Source: Collinsella aerofaciens (lineage in GTDB: Bacteria > Actinomycetota > Coriobacteriia > Coriobacteriales > Coriobacteriaceae). Taken from it: DNA of 64,000 nucleotides. The stretch covers positions 25,662 through 89,661 of the forward strand of contig NZ_WWSY01000009.1 in the NCBI RefSeq assembly GCF_009876115.1, written 5' to 3'. The translations under genes were made by a program, and so were the position numbers. This document shows positions 1 to 8,003 of this stretch, piece after piece. A model generated the notes under the pieces. It ran no database searches. It saw only the letters and a list, made by a program, of their open reading frames with translations, and was not told where the DNA came from. Every line of letters starts with the position of its first letter. Position 1 is the stretch's first letter.

Positions 1-324
1 GACATGCCACTCGTCGGCATTCGCACGCACCGTGGCGACCATCTTGGCAAGATCTGCCTGGGGGTGCGGAAAGCTCACGTCACCCGTAGAACTTGTGACA
101 TAGTTGAGCACAAAGGCCTGGTAACCGTGATCCAAAAACGCAAACGCCACGGGATCCTGCTCATGCGGAGCGATATGCGTAAACGCACCTCCGCCGCAGA
201 TAATCACGGCAGGGCGGCGGCCATTCGGCTTATCGGGCAGCGGCTCGGCACCCAAATACGTAAACGTCGCCGGATACTCCTCGGTCGGCTCCTCGCCCCA
301 CAGCGCATGGTTCTCGACAATCAT
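1..324 (-). CDS. alpha/beta-hydrolase (acetyl esterase-like), partial
   Basis: This is the N-terminal 108 codons of a gene that runs off the left edge. The ATG at 324 has an AGGGAG ribosome site just upstream. The translation has a HGGG-like oxyanion segment (ICGGGAFTHIAPHEQDP) followed by a strand reading YQAFVLNYV, the arrangement found near the N-terminus of BD-FAE/Aes-type esterases and peptidase-S9-like alpha/beta hydrolases. The catalytic Ser, Asp and His would lie outside the window, so the function is a family-level inference. It is divergently arranged from the PTS gene at 568. Confidence 0.7.
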   Translation of the reverse strand, partial: MIVENHALWGEEPTEEYPATFTYLGAEPLPDKPNGRRPAVIICGGGAFTHIAPHEQDPVAFAFLDHGYQAFVLNYVTSSTGDVSFPHPQADLAKMVATVRANADEWHV

Positions 325-567
325 ATGTGCTCCCTTCGCGCAGATTATGCGCCCTTGTTTTTCGCGTCTAAGCGTACCCCACTTGAGCCCGTGGCGAAGA
401 AACACTCCAGCAATAAGTTTCCCTTCAACTGATATATCACATAATCCCAGTTCAGAGGTATCGTTGAGCAGCGTAAAATAGGGGCGTTGACCAAGCCGCG
501 AAACACATATGAAACGTTTCCGGCAAACCAAGCGCGCGATATGCGCCTATTTAAGTTGGAGGCAACT

Positions 568-1131
568 ATGGGTCTGCTCGATTCGCTTAAGTCCACCTTC
601 ACCTCGACGGGCGAGGCATCCGTTCCGCCCGCAGCAAGCTTCGCCACCCGCGAAGGCGTCATCTACGCCCCCGTCAACGGCGTGCTCGTCAACCTCGATG
701 AGGTTCCCGATGAGACCATCGCCTCGGGTATGCTCGGTCAGGGCTACGGCATCGAGCCCATTACCGGCACCATCTATGCGCCCGCCAACGGCCGCATCGG
801 CGCCACCACCGTCACCAACCACTCCATCGGCATGATCACCGAGGACGGTCTTCGCGTGTTCATCCATGTTGGCCTGGGCACCGTGGAAATGAACGGCAAA
901 GGTTTTGCCCGCTTTGTCGAGATGGGTGACACGGTCAAGGCAGGCCAGCCGCTCATCAGTTTCGACCGCGAGGCCATCAAGGCCGCCGGTCACGAGGACA
1001 TCGTGACCGTCATCGTCTCCGAGCTCGATCGTCTTAAGAGCATCGACCATGTCGGCGAGTCCGGCACGCTTATCGGCGGCAACCCGCTCGTCAAGCTGGG
1101 CGACCCGCTGCTGGTAGCCAAGACCAAGTAG
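568..1131 (+). CDS. crr: PTS glucose-type IIA component (EIIA-Glc)
   Basis: This 187-residue protein is a stand-alone IIA domain of the glucose/sucrose PTS family. In such proteins a histidine takes phosphate from HPr and passes it to a IIB domain. The two conserved histidines are visible: H85 in TNHSIGMIT and H100, the phosphorylation site, in [16 protein letters not shown]. The start is set at ATG 568 because GGAGG lies 6 bases upstream; an in-frame ATG at 487 has no ribosome site. No IIB or IIC domain is adjacent, so it probably serves permeases encoded elsewhere. The symbol crr is by family likeness. The gene appears monocistronic and is followed by a hairpin terminator. Confidence 0.9.
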   Translation: MGLLDSLKSTFTSTGEASVPPAASFATREGVIYAPVNGVLVNLDEVPDETIASGMLGQGYGIEPITGTIYAPANGRIGATTVTNHSIGMITEDGLRVFIHVGLGTVEMNGKGFARFVEMGDTVKAGQPLISFDREAIKAAGHEDIVTVIVSELDRLKSIDHVGESGTLIGGNPLVKLGDPLLVAKTK

Positions 1132-1168
1132 CCAGGCCCCGCGCCACACAGCCAAAAGGCACCTCGTC

Positions 1169-1204
1169 AAGCGCCCGCGACCATTTGGCCGCAGGCGCTT
1201 TTCG
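1169..1204 (+). terminator. intrinsic terminator after crr
   Basis: Arms aagcgcccgc and gcaggcgctt (one mismatch) around a 12-base loop, followed by a T-rich tract. Confidence 0.65.
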
Positions 1205-1312
1205 TTTGAAAAACCATCCCGCCAATGCCTTATCCGTATAGCCCAAATGAGCCGAGCTGCTAGAATATCGAACTGTATGGATAACTATCATTCAACCGTT
1301 ATGGGAGGATAC

Positions 1313-2716
1313 GTGAACCGCACCAAAATCGCGCAGCTTTACGCCGATGCCGAGTCGCTTGGCGGCCAGACCGTCACCGTCGCCGGCTGGGTCAAGTCCA
1401 TCCGCGACATGAAGAACTTTGGCTTTGTTACGCTCAACGACGGCAGCTGCTTCCGCGACCTGCAGGTCGTCATGAACCGCGAGGCACTCGACAACTACGA
1501 CGAGATCGCCCATCAAAACGTCTCGGCCGCACTCATTTGCACCGGCACCGTCAAGCTGACCCCCGATGCGCCCCAGCCTTTCGAGCTTTCTGCCACCTCC
1601 ATTGAGGTCGAGGGCGTCAGCGCCCCGGATTACCCGCTGCAGAAGAAGCGCGCAACCGTCGAGTTCCTGCGCACCCAGCAGCACCTGCGCCCGCGCACCA
1701 ACCTGTTCCGCGCCGTGTTCCGCATCCGTTCTGTCGCGGCTGCCGCCATCCACCGCTTCTTCCAGGAGCAGGGCTTTGTCTACGTCAACACCCCCATCAT
1801 CACCACGAGTGACTGCGAGGGCGCCGGCGAGATGTTCCGCGTGACCACGCTCGACCCCAAAAATCCGCCCCTCACCGAGTCCGGCGAGGTCGACTGGAGC
1901 CAGGACTTCTTTGGCAAGCACGCGAGCCTTACCGTGTCCGGCCAGCTCAATGCCGAGAACTTTGCCATGGCCTTTGGCGACGTGTACACCTTTGGCCCCA
2001 CCTTCCGCGCCGAAAACTCCAACACCACGCGCCACGCCGCCGAGTTTTGGATGATCGAGCCCGAGATGGCCTTTGCCGACCTGAACGACTACATGGATAA
2101 CGCCGAGGCCATGCTCAAGTACGTCCTTAAGGACGTTATGGCCACCTGCCCCGACGAGCTCAATATGCTCAACAAGTTTGTGGACAAGGGCCTGATCGAG
2201 CGCCTGGACCATGTGGCAAACTCCGACTTTGCCCGCGTTACCTACACCGAGGCCGTCGAAATCCTGGAGCAGGCCGTCGCCGCCGGTCACAAGTTTGACT
2301 ATCCCGTGAGCTGGGGCATCGACCTGCAGACCGAGCACGAGCGCTTCCTGACCGAGGAGCACTTTAAGCGACCGACTTTTGTGACCGACTACCCGGCCGA
2401 GATCAAGGCGTTCTACATGCGCATGAACGAGGACGGCAAGACCGTCGCCGCCGCCGACTGCCTGGTGCCGGGCATCGGCGAGATTATCGGCGGCTCCCAG
2501 CGCGAGGAGCGCCTGGATCTGCTCGAGGCCCGCATCAAGGATCTGGGCATGAATCCCGAGCAGTACAAGTACTACCTTGACCTGCGCCGCTACGGTTCCT
2601 GCAAGCACGCCGGCTACGGTCTGGGCTTCGAGCGCTTGGTGATGTACCTCACCGGCGTGGGCAACATCCGCGACGTCCTGCCGCACCCGCGCACCGTGGG
2701 CAACGCCGACTTCTAA
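1313..2716 (+). CDS. asnS: asparaginyl-tRNA synthetase
   Basis: AsnRS charges tRNA(Asn) with asparagine. The N-terminal OB-fold anticodon-binding domain ([19 protein letters not shown]) leads into a class II catalytic core. Motif 2 is seen near residue 231 ([16 protein letters not shown]) and motif 3 near 436 ([13 protein letters not shown]). The start is GTG 1313 with GGGAGG just upstream. That gives 467 residues, matching the usual length of about 466; an in-frame ATG at 1301 lacks a ribosome site. Asparagine synthetase (asnB) lies 50 kb away in the same window, so both free asparagine and Asn-tRNA can be made directly. Confidence 0.95.
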   Translation: MNRTKIAQLYADAESLGGQTVTVAGWVKSIRDMKNFGFVTLNDGSCFRDLQVVMNREALDNYDEIAHQNVSAALICTGTVKLTPDAPQPFELSATSIEVEGVSAPDYPLQKKRATVEFLRTQQHLRPRTNLFRAVFRIRSVAAAAIHRFFQEQGFVYVNTPIITTSDCEGAGEMFRVTTLDPKNPPLTESGEVDWSQDFFGKHASLTVSGQLNAENFAMAFGDVYTFGPTFRAENSNTTRHAAEFWMIEPEMAFADLNDYMDNAEAMLKYVLKDVMATCPDELNMLNKFVDKGLIERLDHVANSDFARVTYTEAVEILEQAVAAGHKFDYPVSWGIDLQTEHERFLTEEHFKRPTFVTDYPAEIKAFYMRMNEDGKTVAAADCLVPGIGEIIGGSQREERLDLLEARIKDLGMNPEQYKYYLDLRRYGSCKHAGYGLGFERLVMYLTGVGNIRDVLPHPRTVGNADF

Positions 2717-2756
2717 TCGCCACAGCGCCACCAAACGCGTTCCAGCGCATCACGCC

Positions 2757-2789
2757 AGCGCCTCTCGGCAAGCCGAGGGGCGCTTTTTT
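2757..2789 (+). terminator. intrinsic terminator after asnS
   Basis: A 13-bp stem (agcgcctctcggc / gccgaggggcgct, one G-T wobble) with an AA loop and a TTTTTT tail. Confidence 0.85.
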
Positions 2790-2965
2790 CAACAGCATCC
2801 GTCAAGCTTTTGGCAAGTTTTTGGTCAGTTGGGCAGGGCTGTTGAAAACTCGACCCGCCGCTTGCCGACGGCCACCGACCGCCCAGAGTGCTCTGCGCCC
2901 CTGGGAAAGCCCCGCGTCCTAGGCTCCATACCGTCGCCACCCAAAACGGAAAGGACGTGGGCGCC

Positions 2966-3751
2966 ATGACCGAAACCGCTGTTGAAACTTACGAGACCAC
3001 GACGAGGGGCGCCGCCTCGATGGCAGCCTATCGCGCCGTTCGCATCCTGCAACTATTAAGCGAAAACACCGGCGAGGACAAGGCCATGCTTTCCGATGAG
3101 TTGATCCGGCGCCTCGCCCATCCCGACGACCCCGCCCGCATGCCCATCTCGGCGGCGCGGCGCAGCATCTACACCGCCATCTCCGCACTTCGCCATGCCG
3201 GATACGAAATTGAGTACAAGCGCTGCGTGGGCTATCGACTCTTGACCCGTCCGCTCACCGACGAAGAGATCATCCGGCTCCACGGCATGGTCATGCGCAA
3301 CCGCTCCACGCCCATCGCCATTCGAAAGAGCATGGCGCAGCACCTGGTCGCCATGGCGAGTGCCGACGTTCGCGGCTACCTCGATGCACCCGAGCCTGCT
3401 CCAAGCGCAGGCGACAAATCCACCAAGGCCACACGCACGCCCGTCAAGCGCATCGATGCCTGCGAGCTCATCGAGCAGGCCATCGACCACGGAACCACGG
3501 TGAGTTTTGATATTTCGAGTGTCACGGCACGCGGAGAGGTCGAAGTGGCACGGATGACACTCCGGCCCTTTGCCATCAAGCAACGAGACGGCATCTCGTA
3601 TTTGCTGGGAACGGTCTATGACGCGCGAGGCGCCGACGACACGCTGCGTACCGTTGAGATCGGCCGCATGAGAAACGTCACCACACGTCTCCTTGACGGC
3701 AAGAAGCTCTTCGCCGTCCTGGACGAGGACGATGCCTCCTCCGCCGCATAA
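2966..3751 (+). CDS. WYL-domain transcriptional regulator
   Basis: This 261-residue protein has an N-terminal winged-helix-like part (about 15-90, with RRSIYTAISALRHAGYEIEY) and a C-terminal WYL-like domain. The WYL pattern is seen in DACELIEQAIDHGTTVSF, then RPFAIKQRDGISYLLG and RTVEIGRMRNV. WYL proteins sense ligands or nucleic acids and regulate transcription; the target is unknown. The start at ATG 2966 is preceded by AAGGA ten bases upstream. An upstream in-frame ATG at 2888 and a GTG at 2957 are less well placed. A low-complexity linker (about 145-165) separates the two domains. It lies just before an ABC transporter operon but has its own transcription unit. Confidence 0.7.
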   Translation: MTETAVETYETTTRGAASMAAYRAVRILQLLSENTGEDKAMLSDELIRRLAHPDDPARMPISAARRSIYTAISALRHAGYEIEYKRCVGYRLLTRPLTDEEIIRLHGMVMRNRSTPIAIRKSMAQHLVAMASADVRGYLDAPEPAPSAGDKSTKATRTPVKRIDACELIEQAIDHGTTVSFDISSVTARGEVEVARMTLRPFAIKQRDGISYLLGTVYDARGADDTLRTVEIGRMRNVTTRLLDGKKLFAVLDEDDASSAA

Positions 3752-3820
3752 GACCCTCCGCCGCCCATTCGACTACCCGTACCGCCCATCCGATTCTGTA
3801 TTAAAAAACCCGCCAGGCTG

Positions 3821-3848
3821 TTGTAAAAATGGACATCAGCGCTACTAT
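3821..3848 (+). promoter_or_regulatory. probable sigma-70 promoter of the ABC operon
   Basis: -35 TTGTAA (3821-3826), 16-base spacer, -10 TACTAT (3843-3848), about 60 bases before the substrate-binding protein start. Confidence 0.5.
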
Positions 3849-3911
3849 AGTTCCACTTGCACTTTGTCCCAGTGCAGTGTTTCCAGCCATTTTTATACTG
3901 GGGGTAATGAT

Positions 3912-4892
3912 ATGAAGGACATCACCATCAGCCGCAGGAGCCTTCTGGTCTCCGCCGGTCTGCTCGCGCTCGCCCCGCTCGCCGGATGCGGCGGCAACTC
4001 TGGTTCCGGCTCCGCTGCCGCCGGTTCCGACTACACCATCGGCGTTCTGCAGCTCACCGAGCACTCCGCGCTCGATGCCGCCAACGACGGCTTCGTCAAG
4101 GCCATCAAGAAGAGCGGTCTCAAGGTCAAGATCGACCAGAAGAACGCCCAGAACGACCAGTCCACGTGTAAGTCCATTGCCGACAAGTTCGTAGGCGACG
4201 GCGTCAACCTGATCTATGCCATCGCTACGCCCGCCGCGCAGGCTGCCGCCGGCGCCACCGCTGATATCCCCATCGTTGGCTGCGCCATCACCGACTACGC
4301 CGCTTCCGGCCTGGTCCAGGACAACGACAAGCCCGGCACCAACGTCACGGGCGCTTCCGACCTCACCCCGGTCGCCGAGCAGCTCGAGATGATGCAGAAG
4401 GTCCTGCCCGACGTTAAGAAGGTCGGCCTGCTCTACTGCACCGCCGAGTCCAACTCCGACGTCCAGATCAAGGCCGCCAAGAAGGAACTCGACAAGCTGG
4501 GCCTCGAGTACACTGACTTCACCGTCTCGAGCTCCAACGAGATTCAGTCCGTCGTCGAGTCTGCCGTGGGCAAGGTCGACGCGCTGTACTCCCCCACCGA
4601 CAACACCATCGCCGCGGGTGCCTCGCAGGTCGGCCAGATCTGCAAGGAGAACAAGCTCCCCTTCGTGACTGGCGAGGAGGGCATGTGCAAGGCCGGCGGT
4701 CTGTTCACCCTCTCCATCAACTACGAGGACCTGGGCTACGCTGCAGGCGAGATGGCCGTCAAGATCTTGAAGGGCGAGGCCAAGCCCGAGGATATGCCGA
4801 TCAAGCATCTCTCGAGCAAGGACCTGGTCGTCGTCAAAAACGAAGAGATGGCCGAGGCTCTGGGTATCGACCTTTCCGCCCTGGACGCGTAG
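3912..4892 (+). CDS. ABC transporter substrate-binding lipoprotein (TrpX/COG2984 type)
   Basis: This 326-residue extracytoplasmic binding protein belongs to the ABC_sub_bind family (TrpX-like). The signal peptide ends in a lipobox (LAGC, Cys26), so it is a lipoprotein. The n-region carries SRRSLLV, a twin-arginine-like motif, so Tat export is possible. The body shows the type I periplasmic-binding fold (YTIGVLQLTEHSALD, later KKVGLLYCTAESNSD and VDALYSPTDNTIAAG). A stop-to-start gap of 204 bases containing a perfect hairpin separates it from the permease, which may raise the ratio of binding protein to permease. Relatives have been proposed to import tryptophan or other aromatic compounds; the substrate cannot be told from sequence. 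Confidence 0.85.
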   Translation: MKDITISRRSLLVSAGLLALAPLAGCGGNSGSGSAAAGSDYTIGVLQLTEHSALDAANDGFVKAIKKSGLKVKIDQKNAQNDQSTCKSIADKFVGDGVNLIYAIATPAAQAAAGATADIPIVGCAITDYAASGLVQDNDKPGTNVTGASDLTPVAEQLEMMQKVLPDVKKVGLLYCTAESNSDVQIKAAKKELDKLGLEYTDFTVSSSNEIQSVVESAVGKVDALYSPTDNTIAAGASQVGQICKENKLPFVTGEEGMCKAGGLFTLSINYEDLGYAAGEMAVKILKGEAKPEDMPIKHLSSKDLVVVKNEEMAEALGIDLSALDA

Positions 4893-4963
4893 CGCCATGC
4901 GCGGTAACGCGTCTAGGGCCCGCACGCGCGCCACTGCTGCGTTATTCAATATCTGAGTCATTG

Positions 4964-4992
4964 GGGCGAACGCTAAAGACCGGCGTTCGCCC
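4964..4992 (+). terminator. hairpin between binding protein and permease genes
   Basis: A perfect 10-bp stem (gggcgaacgc / gcgttcgccc) with a 9-base loop and a weakly T-rich tail. It is likely a partial terminator or 3' stabiliser inside the ABC operon. Confidence 0.55.
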
Positions 4993-5096
4993 TGCTTGTT
5001 TCAGGTAAAACAAAACATCTGTCCACCGCTCTTTTATGCATTGGTACCGCTATTATGGAAAATCACGTGTCCACCCTATCCTAGGAGGTATGAAGC

Positions 5097-6020
5097 ATGC
5101 TCATTGCATTGCAGGGCGCCGTTTCGCAGGGCGTCCTCTGGGGCATTATGGTGCTTGGCGTGTTTATCACGTTCCGCCTGCTCGACATCCCCGATATGAC
5201 CTGCGACGGCAGCTTTGCCCTCGGCGGCTGTGTCTGCGCCGTGCTCATCGTCAACAATAACGTCGACCCCTTGCTCGCCGTGCTGGCCGGCATGTGCGCC
5301 GGCGCCATCGCGGGCGCCGTCACGGGCATCTTGACCACCGTCTTTGAGATTCCCGCAATCCTCGCCGGAATCCTCACCCAGATCAGCCTGTGGTCCATCA
5401 ACCTGCGCATCATGGGCAAGTCCAATACGCCCATCCTTGCCAAGGGCACCATCTTCTCATCCGTCAGCCACATGACGGGCCTGCCGCAGTCCACTGTTGC
5501 CATTATCCTGGGCATTGTGCTGGCCGTGGCCATCGTCGCCATCCTGTACTGGTTCTTTGGCACCGAGATCGGCTCGGCGCTGCGTGCCACCGGCAACAAC
5601 GAGTACATGATCCGCGCCCTGGGCGTCAACACCAACTCCACCAAGATGATCGCCCTCGTGCTCTCCAACGCCCTTATCGGCCTTTCGGGTGCGCTCATCT
5701 GCCAGAGCCAGAAGTACGCTGACATTGGCATGGGCACCGGCGCCATCGTTATCGGTCTTGCCGCCATTGTTATCGGCGAGGTGCTCGGTCGCCTGCTGCC
5801 CGGCGGTCTGACGCAGTTTAGCGTCCGTCTTGCCTCTGCCGTCTTTGGCTCCGTGGTCTACTTCCTCATCCGCGCCATCGTGCTGCAGCTGGGCATGGAC
5901 GCCAACGACATGAAGCTGCTCTCCGCCGTGATCGTCGCCGTGGCCCTGTGCGTGCCCGTGGTTTGGGAGCGCTATAAGCTCCGCAGCTCCTACACGAAGG
6001 GAGATGAGGCAGATGCTTAA
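5097..6020 (+). CDS. ABC transporter permease (COG4120 type)
   Basis: This 307-residue integral membrane protein has about eight or nine hydrophobic segments, with LLDIPDMTCDGSFALGG near the N-terminus as in the permeases partnered with TrpX-like binding proteins. A strong AGGAGG lies 8 bases before the ATG. Its 3' end overlaps the ATPase reading frame or abuts its start, so the two are translationally coupled. It would form the transmembrane pore for the ligand delivered by the lipoprotein at 3912. Confidence 0.85.
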   Translation: MLIALQGAVSQGVLWGIMVLGVFITFRLLDIPDMTCDGSFALGGCVCAVLIVNNNVDPLLAVLAGMCAGAIAGAVTGILTTVFEIPAILAGILTQISLWSINLRIMGKSNTPILAKGTIFSSVSHMTGLPQSTVAIILGIVLAVAIVAILYWFFGTEIGSALRATGNNEYMIRALGVNTNSTKMIALVLSNALIGLSGALICQSQKYADIGMGTGAIVIGLAAIVIGEVLGRLLPGGLTQFSVRLASAVFGSVVYFLIRAIVLQLGMDANDMKLLSAVIVAVALCVPVVWERYKLRSSYTKGDEADA

Positions 6021-6807
6021 GCTCTCGCACGTCAAGAAGACCTTTAACAAGGGCACCGTCACCGAGAAGCGCGCGCTCACCGGCGTCGACCTCACCCTCA
6101 ACGATGGCGACTTTGTAACCGTGATTGGCGGCAACGGCGCCGGCAAGTCCACGCTGCTCAATATGATCGCCGGCGTGTATCCGCTCGATTCGGGTGTTAT
6201 CGAGCTCGACGGCACCGACATCTCGCGTCTGAGCGAGTCGCAGCGCGCCAAGTACCTGGGCCGTGTGTTCCAGGACCCCATGCGCGGCACCGCAGCCGAC
6301 ATGCAAATTGCCGAAAACCTGGCCCTCGCCAAGCGCCGCGGCCAGCGTCGCGGTCTTTCGTGGGGCGTCACCAAGGCCGAGAAGGACGAGTACGTTGAAC
6401 TGCTCAAGCGTCTGGACCTTGGTCTGGACACGCGCCTCAACGCCAAGGTCGGCCTGCTCTCGGGCGGCCAGCGCCAGGCACTCACCCTGCTGATGGCCAC
6501 GCTCACCAAGCCGCGTCTGCTGCTGCTCGACGAGCACACGGCGGCCCTCGACCCCAAGACGGCCTCTAAGGTGCTCAACCTGACCGAGGAGATCGTCGAC
6601 GAGAACCGCCTGACCACGCTCATGGTCACGCACAACATGAACGACGCCATCCGTCTGGGTAACCGTCTGATCATGATGCACGAGGGCCACGTGATCTACG
6701 ACGTGGCGGGCGACGAGAAAAAGTCGCTCACCGTGGCCGACCTGCTTCAGAAGTTTGAGGAGGTCTCGGGCGGCGAGCTCGCCAACGACCGCATGCTGCT
6801 GAGCTAA
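6013..6807 (+). CDS. ABC transporter ATP-binding protein (COG1101 type)
   Basis: This 264-residue ATPase energises the transporter encoded by the two genes before it. Walker A is GGNGAGKST (39-47), the signature is LSGGQRQ (about 150), Walker B is LLLLDEHTA (about 170) and the H-loop is VTHN. ATG 6013 is preferred because AAGGGAG lies 9 bases upstream; ATG 6004 sits directly on that site. Its stop codon runs straight into the GGGACAGG-core hairpin repeat. Confidence 0.9.
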   Translation: MLKLSHVKKTFNKGTVTEKRALTGVDLTLNDGDFVTVIGGNGAGKSTLLNMIAGVYPLDSGVIELDGTDISRLSESQRAKYLGRVFQDPMRGTAADMQIAENLALAKRRGQRRGLSWGVTKAEKDEYVELLKRLDLGLDTRLNAKVGLLSGGQRQALTLLMATLTKPRLLLLDEHTAALDPKTASKVLNLTEEIVDENRLTTLMVTHNMNDAIRLGNRLIMMHEGHVIYDVAGDEKKSLTVADLLQKFEEVSGGELANDRMLLS

Positions 6808-6845
6808 ACCTACCAAAAAGGGACAGGTTCATTTTGGCAGGTTTT
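6806..6845 (+). repeat. GGGACAGG-core hairpin repeat, copy 1
   Basis: Arms aacctaccaaaa and ttttggcaggtt enclose the core AGGGACAGGTTCA. It starts on the last bases of the ATPase stop codon. Nearly the same 47 bases, including the following TTTTATCTGC, occur on the minus strand at the rph stop codon (46643-46681). Confidence 0.8.
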
Positions 6846-6860
6846 ATCTGCACAAACGTC

Positions 6861-6900
6861 AAAACCGCCGCAAAGGAACAGATACCTTTGCGACGGTTTT
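6861..6900 (+). repeat. GGGACAGG-type hairpin repeat, copy 2 (diverged)
   Basis: Arms aaaaccgccgcaaagg and cctttgcgacggtttt around AACAGATA. Same layout as the other copies but with a changed core. Confidence 0.7.
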
Positions 6901-6963
6901 CGCATATCATGTCGATAATCCAGCGTCAGCAGGAACCACTGGTTAAGAACTAAGGAAACTGCC

Positions 6964-7127
6964 ATGAGAAGACTCCTTCCCCGTCTTGCTTGACCGCCGC
7001 ACTCCTTGCCGGCGTGCTCGCCGGCGGCCCAGCTTACGCCACCGCGGCCACCCCATCTCAAGTTATCGGCCCGTCCGATGTGATCGGACGGGCTTTTTGG
7101 TGGGTATCATGGTTGAATGATCATTAG
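6964..7127 (+). pseudogene. frameshifted remnant of a secreted protein
   Basis: An ATG at 6964 with AAGGAA upstream begins MRRLLPRLA and then meets a TGA at 6991. Moving to the -1 frame at 6990 continues as a typical hydrophobic core and cleavage site (LTAALLAGVLAGGPAYA, then TAATPSQ), ending at TAG 7125. The two pieces together look like a complete signal peptide broken by a one-base change, with only about 30 residues of mature protein left. The terminator at 7069 lies within the tail. It could also be non-coding by chance. Confidence 0.4.
7069..7098 (+). terminator. strong intrinsic terminator upstream of mscS
   Basis: A perfect 11-bp stem (gcccgtccgat / atcggacgggc), 3-base loop and TTTTT tail. 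Confidence 0.85.
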
Positions 7128-7141
7128 GAGGTTTTCCCTAC

Positions 7142-7909
7142 ATGGAATTGTTTGAACCGATTCTTCATTTCTTTGAGCAGCGCTGGGTCCACAACATCAT
7201 CTGGGCCGTCATCTTGGTAATAGTCACCGCCATCGCCGCCAAGGTGGCATCCAAGACCCTGCGCCACCTACTCAACCGAGACGACAACCCGCTTCCCGCA
7301 TCGAGCATCTTCATCAACATCGCGCGTGCCGTCATTTGGATGATCGGCGGCAGCTTTATCCTCGACAACTGCTTTGGCATTAACGCAAACGCGCTCGTCG
7401 CCGCTCTTGGCGTCGGCGGCATCGCCATCTCGCTCGGCTTTCAGGACACGCTATCAAACCTTATCGGCGGCATGCAAGTGACCTTTATGGGCATCATCAA
7501 GCCCGGCGACAATATCGAGGTCGGCGGCGTGTCGGGCGTGGTCCAGGACATCACTTGGCGCCACACGACCATCGAGGACGCCTGCGGACAGACCATCATC
7601 GTCCCCAACTCCAACATCTCCAAGAACACACTCGTGCACCTCATGCCCTTTGGACGCGTTGTCGTTCCCGTCGCGGTGAAGGACACGTCAAAGTGGGACT
7701 CGCTCGATGCGCTGGCAGACGAGCTCGCCTGTGCCACCAAGGTCGCCGTTTCACCCATCTCGGGCTTTGACAAGGAACCCTACGTGCTCTTTAGCGAGAT
7801 CGGCGACTTTGGCATTAAGGGTAAGATCATCTTTATCGTCAGTGACGACAGCACCACCTTTACAGCAGCCGACGCCTGCATCCGCGCCATCGCCCCCATC
7901 ATCGCCTAA
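7142..7909 (+). CDS. mscS: small-conductance mechanosensitive channel, MscS family
   Basis: This 255-residue membrane channel opens under membrane tension to release solutes during osmotic downshock. Three hydrophobic segments (about 18-37, 55-75 and 82-105) precede the beta domain. The third holds the Gly/Ala-rich pore helix (ALGVGGIAISLGFQDTLSN), followed by the conserved PGDNIEVGG and IIVPNSNISKNT. AGGAGG precedes the ATG. It is a short MscS without extra N-terminal helices. Its stop codon opens directly into a GGGACAGG-core hairpin. Confidence 0.9.
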   Translation: MELFEPILHFFEQRWVHNIIWAVILVIVTAIAAKVASKTLRHLLNRDDNPLPASSIFINIARAVIWMIGGSFILDNCFGINANALVAALGVGGIAISLGFQDTLSNLIGGMQVTFMGIIKPGDNIEVGGVSGVVQDITWRHTTIEDACGQTIIVPNSNISKNTLVHLMPFGRVVVPVAVKDTSKWDSLDALADELACATKVAVSPISGFDKEPYVLFSEIGDFGIKGKIIFIVSDDSTTFTAADACIRAIAPIIA

Positions 7910-7947
7910 AACCACCGCAAAGGGGACAGGCACCTTTGTGGTGGTTT
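7908..7947 (+). repeat. GGGACAGG-core hairpin repeat, copy 3
   Basis: Arms aaaccaccgcaaagg and cctttgtggtggttt with core GGACAGGCA, beginning on the last bases of the mscS stop codon. It may serve as the mscS terminator, although no long T tract follows. Confidence 0.8.
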
Positions 7948-8003
7948 CGCATCGTGGTACCATGGTTCATATCGTTGTTTAAACGACTAAGGGAGTAGGC
8001 ACC

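Noticed and set aside
1292-2734. Long minus-strand open frame over asnS (and similar ones over clpC, the activase gene and cysS)
   Set aside because: High GC third positions open long frames on the opposite strand; the real proteins are recognised on the other strand.
3752-3911. T-box or trp-type leader before the TrpX-like gene
   Set aside because: No T-box sequence (TGGNACC-type) or specifier hairpin was found; only a promoter and weak inverted sequence.
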